A stretch of DNA of 25,808 nucleotides from Sulfurimonas sp. (lineage in GTDB: Bacteria > Campylobacterota > Campylobacteria > Campylobacterales > Sulfurimonadaceae), in NCBI GenBank assembly GCA_027056465.1, contig JALUKS010000124.1, forward strand, positions 1 through 25,808, given 5' to 3'. Of the stretch, positions 22,643 through 25,808 are shown one piece after another; the stretch's first letter is position 1; each line of letters opens with the position of its first letter. The notes under the pieces were generated by a model. That model ran no database searches and had not been told where the DNA came from. It was given only the letters and a program-made list of their open reading frames with translations. A program made the position numbers and the translations under genes.

Positions 22643-23654
22643 TAGTCATTCTTAAAATACTATTAGCTAAGTCTGAAAAAAGTTTTTTAAAACTAGAGAT
22701 TTTTTCTTTTGAACTTGTCCAAACAGCACCGCTCTGCTTGATGTCTTCTTGTGTTAAAGAAAAAACAGGTTTGTTATGCTCTTGTGCATAAGTTATTAAA
22801 CTATTAAAATTAGATATTTCAGCTAAAATATAATTTTCATTATAGCAACTATCATTTAATAACATAGATTTTTTATTTAAAGATGGAATAAATTTAGTAT
22901 TAGTATATTCATTAATTTTTTTGAACCATTTTCTGAATCCTTCTGTTGGTTGATTACTACGAACATTAAATTGTTGAATTACATTACCTAAAAATTTTGG
23001 AGTTTTAGTTGGAAATTTATATTCTGCATCTTGTATGATTTCATTCTTTTGTAATCTTATTGCTTGAGTGTACCATTTTGGTAATACATCAGATAAAGAA
23101 TCTAACGCCATCACGGAAAAATAATCAGGTGCAGTAGGAATAATAAAATAGTCACTAATCATAAATAGATTTTGATTAATAGAACTGAGTGAAGGGCTCA
23201 TATCTATAAGAATATAATCAGCATCATATCTTTTAGCTGTTTCATCTAAAAGATAGTTGATTGAACCAGGTAAATTTTGAAGTGTTACTAAAGAATCAGA
23301 AATTGTTTGAGACATTCCTAATGTTATATCATACTCTGCAAATTTAATATTACCTGGTAGAAGATAAAGATTTGATTGTTCGTCTATCTCAAAGCATTCT
23401 ACTGGTTCAATTAATTTAGGTCTTGATTCAAAAGCAGGAGAAAGAGCATCTTTTATATTATTGTAATTATCATCTAGTTCATCTAAGCCTTTAAATCCCA
23501 TAACCATACCTGTTAAATTACACTGGGAATCTGCATCTACCATAATTACTTTTTTGCCTTTAGAAGCTAGCATCCAACCTACATTAAATACAGTTGTTGT
23601 TTTGCTTACTCCTCCTTTATGATTAAAAAATGCTATTTTTTTACAAGTGAGCAT
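22629..23654 (-). CDS. ParA/Soj-like ATPase paired with a HEPN protein
   Basis: The 341-residue protein has the deviant Walker A motif HKGGVSKTTT (Lys13 and Lys18), VDADSQCNLTG for A-prime (Asp40) and DYILIDMSPSLSSINQNLF for Walker B (Asp151), so it is a ParA/MinD-type ATPase. It is longer than ordinary ParA. After about residue 205 it has an extra stretch (KFPTKTPKFLGNVIQQFNVRSNQPTEGFRKWF..., split over 214-245) and a C-terminal tail to 341. No helix-turn-helix or ParB neighbour is seen. AAAAAGGA lies 6-7 bases before the ATG. The gene is AT-rich and overlaps the HEPN gene by 14 bases. A plasmid- or island-type partition ATPase is the alternative, but the HEPN partner speaks for a two-gene module of its own. 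Confidence 0.85.
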   Translation of the reverse strand: MLTCKKIAFFNHKGGVSKTTTVFNVGWMLASKGKKVIMVDADSQCNLTGMVMGFKGLDELDDNYNNIKDALSPAFESRPKLIEPVECFEIDEQSNLYLLPGNIKFAEYDITLGMSQTISDSLVTLQNLPGSINYLLDETAKRYDADYILIDMSPSLSSINQNLFMISDYFIIPTAPDYFSVMALDSLSDVLPKWYTQAIRLQKNEIIQDAEYKFPTKTPKFLGNVIQQFNVRSNQPTEGFRKWFKKINEYTNTKFIPSLNKKSMLLNDSCYNENYILAEISNFNSLITYAQEHNKPVFSLTQEDIKQSGAVWTSSKEKISSFKKLFSDLANSILRMTNEEC

Positions 23655-23673
23655 ATATATTCCTTTTTTCTAA

Positions 23674-23691
23674 ATAATCTTATATGATTAT
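23674..23691. promoter_or_regulatory. Palindrome over the -10 of the ParA-HEPN promoter
   Basis: ATAATC-N6-GATTAT (23674-23679 and 23686-23691) is a perfect 6-bp inverted repeat. It covers most of the -10 box (minus-strand TGTTATAAT, hexamer 23692 to 23687, with extended TGn). A protein bound here would block transcription, so this is a candidate autoregulatory operator. Confidence 0.45.
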
Positions 23692-23692
23692 A
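23687..23692 (-). promoter_or_regulatory. Extended -10 promoter of the ParA-HEPN cassette
   Basis: The minus strand reads TATGTTATAAT, an extended -10 (TGn plus TATAAT) 32 bases upstream of the ParA-like ATG. This shows the cassette has its own promoter in addition to possible read-through from kdsB. Confidence 0.6.
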
Positions 23693-23759
23693 ACATACTT
23701 TATTGCCATTTTTCTATCTCTGAATTGACATCACTAAGAAATAACCCAAAAAAAATTGA

Positions 23760-24476
23760 TTATAAAAATATCTCCACAGCTCTCTCTAAATCTTCTATAG
23801 TATCAATCCCAAACCCAGTAGAGGCTACTTTTACCATAGTAATCTTTTTGCCATGATAGATAGCACGCAGTTGCTCTAATTTTTCTATATCCTCTATCGG
23901 TGCATCTTTAAGAGAACAGAACTCTTTTAAGCTCTTTTTAGAGAAACCATAAATCCCGATATGTCCAAAATATTTCGCACCTCCACCTTGGTTATAAGGA
24001 ATAGCACAGCGTGAAAAGTAGATGGCGTTGTCCTCCTCATCGAGTACCACTTTTACAAGGTTTGGGTCTCTGGCTGCGTCTGCGTTTATGGCATTGTAGC
24101 AACTCCCCATGATAAAAGGGGCGTTAGCACTCTGGAGTTGTTTGAGTTTTTTTATGAGTGAAGCAACAACATCAGGCTCTATAAAAGGCTCATCGGCTTG
24201 AACATTGATGATAAGCTCATCATCATCTAAATCCAAAATAGTTGCACACTCGTGAATACGATCGGTACCACTCTTATGTGTTGTCGATGTAAGCATCGCT
24301 TCAATGCCATACTCTTTACAAACCTCAATGATTTTTTCATCATCAGCTGCAACGACAACACGGTCGAGGTGGGCAACTCTCTTTGCCGTACGAACAACCA
24401 TAGGAAGCCCACCAATATCTGCTAAAACTTTTTGAGGAAAACGCGAAGATGCTAAACGTGCTGGAATAATAATCAT
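23760..24476 (-). CDS. kdsB: 3-deoxy-manno-octulosonate cytidylyltransferase
   Basis: KdsB activates Kdo with CTP to CMP-Kdo for lipid A/LPS core synthesis in the cytoplasm. The 238-residue protein opens with IIIPARLASSRFPQKVLADIGGLPMVVRTA, the CTP-binding loop. It also has VVAADD, THKSGTDRIHEC, INVQADEPFI (metal-binding Asp) and IYFSRCAIPYN. All are diagnostic for KdsB, and the length is normal. AAAGG lies 7 bases before the ATG. It is transcribed towards the ParA-HEPN cassette, 105 bases away, with no convincing terminator between them. Confidence 0.95.
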   Translation of the reverse strand: MIIIPARLASSRFPQKVLADIGGLPMVVRTAKRVAHLDRVVVAADDEKIIEVCKEYGIEAMLTSTTHKSGTDRIHECATILDLDDDELIINVQADEPFIEPDVVASLIKKLKQLQSANAPFIMGSCYNAINADAARDPNLVKVVLDEEDNAIYFSRCAIPYNQGGGAKYFGHIGIYGFSKKSLKEFCSLKDAPIEDIEKLEQLRAIYHGKKITMVKVASTGFGIDTIEDLERAVEIFL

Positions 24477-24495
24477 GTAATGCCTTTATATTTGG

Positions 24496-24513
24496 TATAA
24501 TTACAAAATTATA
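24496..24513. promoter_or_regulatory. Interlocked divergent -10 boxes of kdsB and the methyltransferase gene
   Basis: TATAATTACAAAATTATA is a perfect 6-bp inverted repeat. TATAAT (24496-24501, +) serves the methyltransferase side, and TATAAT on the minus strand (24513 to 24508) serves kdsB. The predicted start points are only about 7 bases apart, so the two promoters probably exclude each other. Confidence 0.5.
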
Positions 24514-24535
24514 TCTAAAAGGTACTTTTTTTACT

Positions 24536-25231
24536 ATGAGACTCTATCAACCAGAGCAGGGATACTGCTATAACTCTGACTCACTCTTTCTTTATAACTT
24601 TATAGATAGTTTTCACCCTCGTGGTCGAGTGCTTGATGTTGGGGCAGGGTGTGGTATAGTTGGACTTCTTGTCGCAAGAGACAATAAAAAAGTTATCTTA
24701 GAAGCAGTAGAAAAGTATGCCCCTTTTGTGCCTTATGCTAAGAAAAATGCTCAAGAGAATGAGATAGAGTATAAACTTTATGAAGAGAATTTTTTAGAGT
24801 TAGAGGTGCAAGAGAAGTACGACTACATCATCTCAAACCCACCTTTTTACCCAGAGGGAACAAGGCAGAGTGAAGATAGTATGCTTAGGAGTGCGAGGTA
24901 TAACACCAATCTTCCTTTAGATGGTTTTTTTCAGCAGGTTTCGCGTTTGCTCAAACCCCATTCACATTTTATCTTCTGTTATGATGCTACGGTTTTTGCA
25001 GAGATTTGTGTCGCCTTAGAGAGTGTCAAAATGCGAGTCGTCGATGTAGTGTTTGTGCATCCAAATGAGAATAAAAATGCCTCTTTAGTGCTTATTCATG
25101 CACGCAATGGCTCAAAATCTATGATGAAGATACATCCACCAGTCGTTGTGATGGAGGGGTTAGAGCCATCAGAAGTGGCAAAAAAAGTTTATGAAAAATC
25201 CAATACAGAGAGTATAAAATGTCAGCTATAA
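24536..25231 (+). CDS. tRNA1(Val) (adenine-N6)-methyltransferase-like protein
   Basis: This 231-residue class I SAM-dependent methyltransferase has motif I VLDVGAGCGIVGLL (32-45) and the catalytic motif NPPF (101-104) in DYIISNPPFYPEG, typical of N6-adenine methyltransferases. The start YQPEQGYCYNSDSLFLYNF resembles the TrmN6/YfiC group, which methylates A37 of tRNA1(Val). Proteins of this group are hard to separate from HemK/RlmG-type enzymes by eye, so the RNA target is inferred. The ribosome-binding site AAAAGG is rather far from the ATG (13 bases). It overlaps the next gene by 13 bases. Confidence 0.85.
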   Translation: MRLYQPEQGYCYNSDSLFLYNFIDSFHPRGRVLDVGAGCGIVGLLVARDNKKVILEAVEKYAPFVPYAKKNAQENEIEYKLYEENFLELEVQEKYDYIISNPPFYPEGTRQSEDSMLRSARYNTNLPLDGFFQQVSRLLKPHSHFIFCYDATVFAEICVALESVKMRVVDVVFVHPNENKNASLVLIHARNGSKSMMKIHPPVVVMEGLEPSEVAKKVYEKSNTESIKCQL

Positions 25232-25599
25232 TAAAAAAAGAGGGCTATCCGTATGCTTTTAATCAAGAGGCTTGTGCCACTTGTGCAGGGAGATGTTGCA
25301 CAGGAGAGAGTGGTTATATCTATGTAACGAAGGAAGAAATCTTTAAAATCGCAGAACTCTTAAATCTAAGTGTTAATGATTTTGGAGTAAAATATCTCTT
25401 CAAAAATGGCTATAAATACTCCATAAAAGAGCGACTTCATGAGGGTTCGTATGAGTGTGCTTTTTATGATAGAGAATCAAATGGCTGTAAAATATATGAA
25501 GCTCGTCCATCACAGTGTATAACTTTTCCCTTTTGGGATTACTTCAAAATGCGAGTTGATGAGTTAAAACAAGAGTGTCCAGGAATTATAGATGATTAG
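25219..25599 (+). CDS. YkgJ-family cysteine-cluster protein
   Basis: The 126-residue cytoplasmic protein has the pattern CATCAGRCC (Cys19, Cys22, Cys26, Cys27) and later Cys80, Cys90, Cys100 and Cys120 (YECAFYD, GCKIYEARPSQCITFPFWDY). This is the UPF0153/YkgJ cysteine-cluster layout, presumed to bind zinc or an iron-sulfur cluster. Its function in the cell is unknown. It starts within the end of the methyltransferase gene (13-base overlap) and overlaps the following lipoprotein gene by 8 bases, so the three genes form one operon. Confidence 0.88.
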   Translation: MSAIIKKEGYPYAFNQEACATCAGRCCTGESGYIYVTKEEIFKIAELLNLSVNDFGVKYLFKNGYKYSIKERLHEGSYECAFYDRESNGCKIYEARPSQCITFPFWDYFKMRVDELKQECPGIIDD

Positions 25600-25808
25600 A
25601 ATAATCTCCCTTTTTTTAGTAGTATTAGCGTTTACATCTTGCAGTTTAAGCACTCCAAAGCCAGTGGCTGGTAACCAAAAAACTTTTGATTTAGAGGATA
25701 TGGACATTATGTTTGCGCTTCGTGCCGAGCAGATAAAAGATTATAAATCAGCTTCAAAGTTATTTGCTATTCTCTATAAAAAGTCTCATAAAAAAGAGTA
25801 TATTTATC
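25592..25808 (+). CDS. Lipoprotein, 5' part (runs off the window)
   Basis: The frame from the ATG at 25592 stays open to the window end (72 residues seen). It starts with a lipoprotein signal, MIRIISLFLVVLAFTSC, with a lipobox-like LAFTSC and lipidation expected on Cys17. The mature part contains a helical region (DLEDMDIMFALRAEQIKDYKSASKLFAILYKKSHKKE, in parts) that looks like a first tetratricopeptide-type repeat. It overlaps the YkgJ-like gene by 8 bases. By inference it is a periplasmic repeat lipoprotein; the rest is outside the window. Confidence 0.75.
   Translation, partial: MIRIISLFLVVLAFTSCSLSTPKPVAGNQKTFDLEDMDIMFALRAEQIKDYKSASKLFAILYKKSHKKEYIY

Noticed and set aside
23740..23758. 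T8 run (minus strand) after kdsB as an intrinsic terminator
   Set aside because: No hairpin precedes the T run; read-through into the ParA-HEPN cassette remains possible.
22028..23760. Flanking direct repeats or att sites around the ParA-HEPN cassette
   Set aside because: The edges share only short AT-rich words such as ATTAnAAAAAT; nothing beyond chance, and no tRNA or integrase is nearby.

Overview
This window looks like a chromosomal segment of a Campylobacterota (Epsilonproteobacteria) member, most likely Sulfurimonas-like. The evidence is the AT-rich base composition, the extended -10 promoters of the TTTNGCTATAAT type, the block rrf2-flhA-DHH phosphoesterase divergent from rpsO, and the string pyrH-rpoZ-spoT-tyrS. 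The FlhA, SpoT and AmiC sequences are also of the type seen in this phylum. Species assignment is inference. Coding density is very high: no gap between genes exceeds about 140 bases. I saw no tRNA, rRNA, CRISPR array or insertion sequence.

Layout. (a) 1-1665 (+): the end of an HlyD-type adaptor gene and an FtsX/MacB/DevC-like ABC permease. These are the tail of an export operon that begins outside the window. (b) 1736-3788 (-): a small membrane protein, an MgtC/SapB-DUF4010 membrane protein and a FliL-like protein in one tightly packed operon. (c) 3872-4924 (+): outer-membrane phospholipase A. (d) 4950-9175 (-): a complete tripartite ABC exporter operon with the order TolC, adaptor, permease, ATPase. 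(e) 9292-10886 (-): an arsenic-type operon made of LMW-PTP-like ArsC, a small CxxC thioredoxin-fold protein and an ArsP_1/DUF318 permease. A strong palindrome lies upstream, but there is no arsR. (f) 11051-17874 (+): a housekeeping run of pyrH, rpoZ, spoT, tyrS, a nitronate monooxygenase-like flavoprotein and the cell-wall amidase amiC. (g) 17886-21578 (-): an Fe-S-type Rrf2 regulator, flhA and a DHH phosphoesterase, divergent from rpsO (21708-21983, +). (h) 22034-23654 (-): a very AT-rich two-gene cassette encoding a ParA-like deviant-Walker ATPase and a HEPN-domain protein with an R-x4-H motif, inserted between the rpsO terminator and kdsB. (i) 23760-25808: kdsB (-), then a tRNA1(Val)-type N6-adenine methyltransferase, a YkgJ-like cysteine-cluster protein and the start of a lipoprotein (+), all overlapping.

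Most of the window is core metabolism, envelope and motility. The part that looks accessory, and the best candidate for an undescribed system, is the ParA-HEPN pair. The two genes overlap by 14 nt, and their own promoter carries a palindrome over the -10 box. They are clearly AT-richer than their neighbours, and no parB or parS-like element is visible. A defence or toxin-type role is inference from the HEPN RNase motif and the arrangement. Other points worth checking are the arsR-less ars operon with its palindrome, an array of alternating GATAC/GTATC half-sites in front of the efflux operon, and two promoter regions where opposing -10 boxes form inverted repeats.
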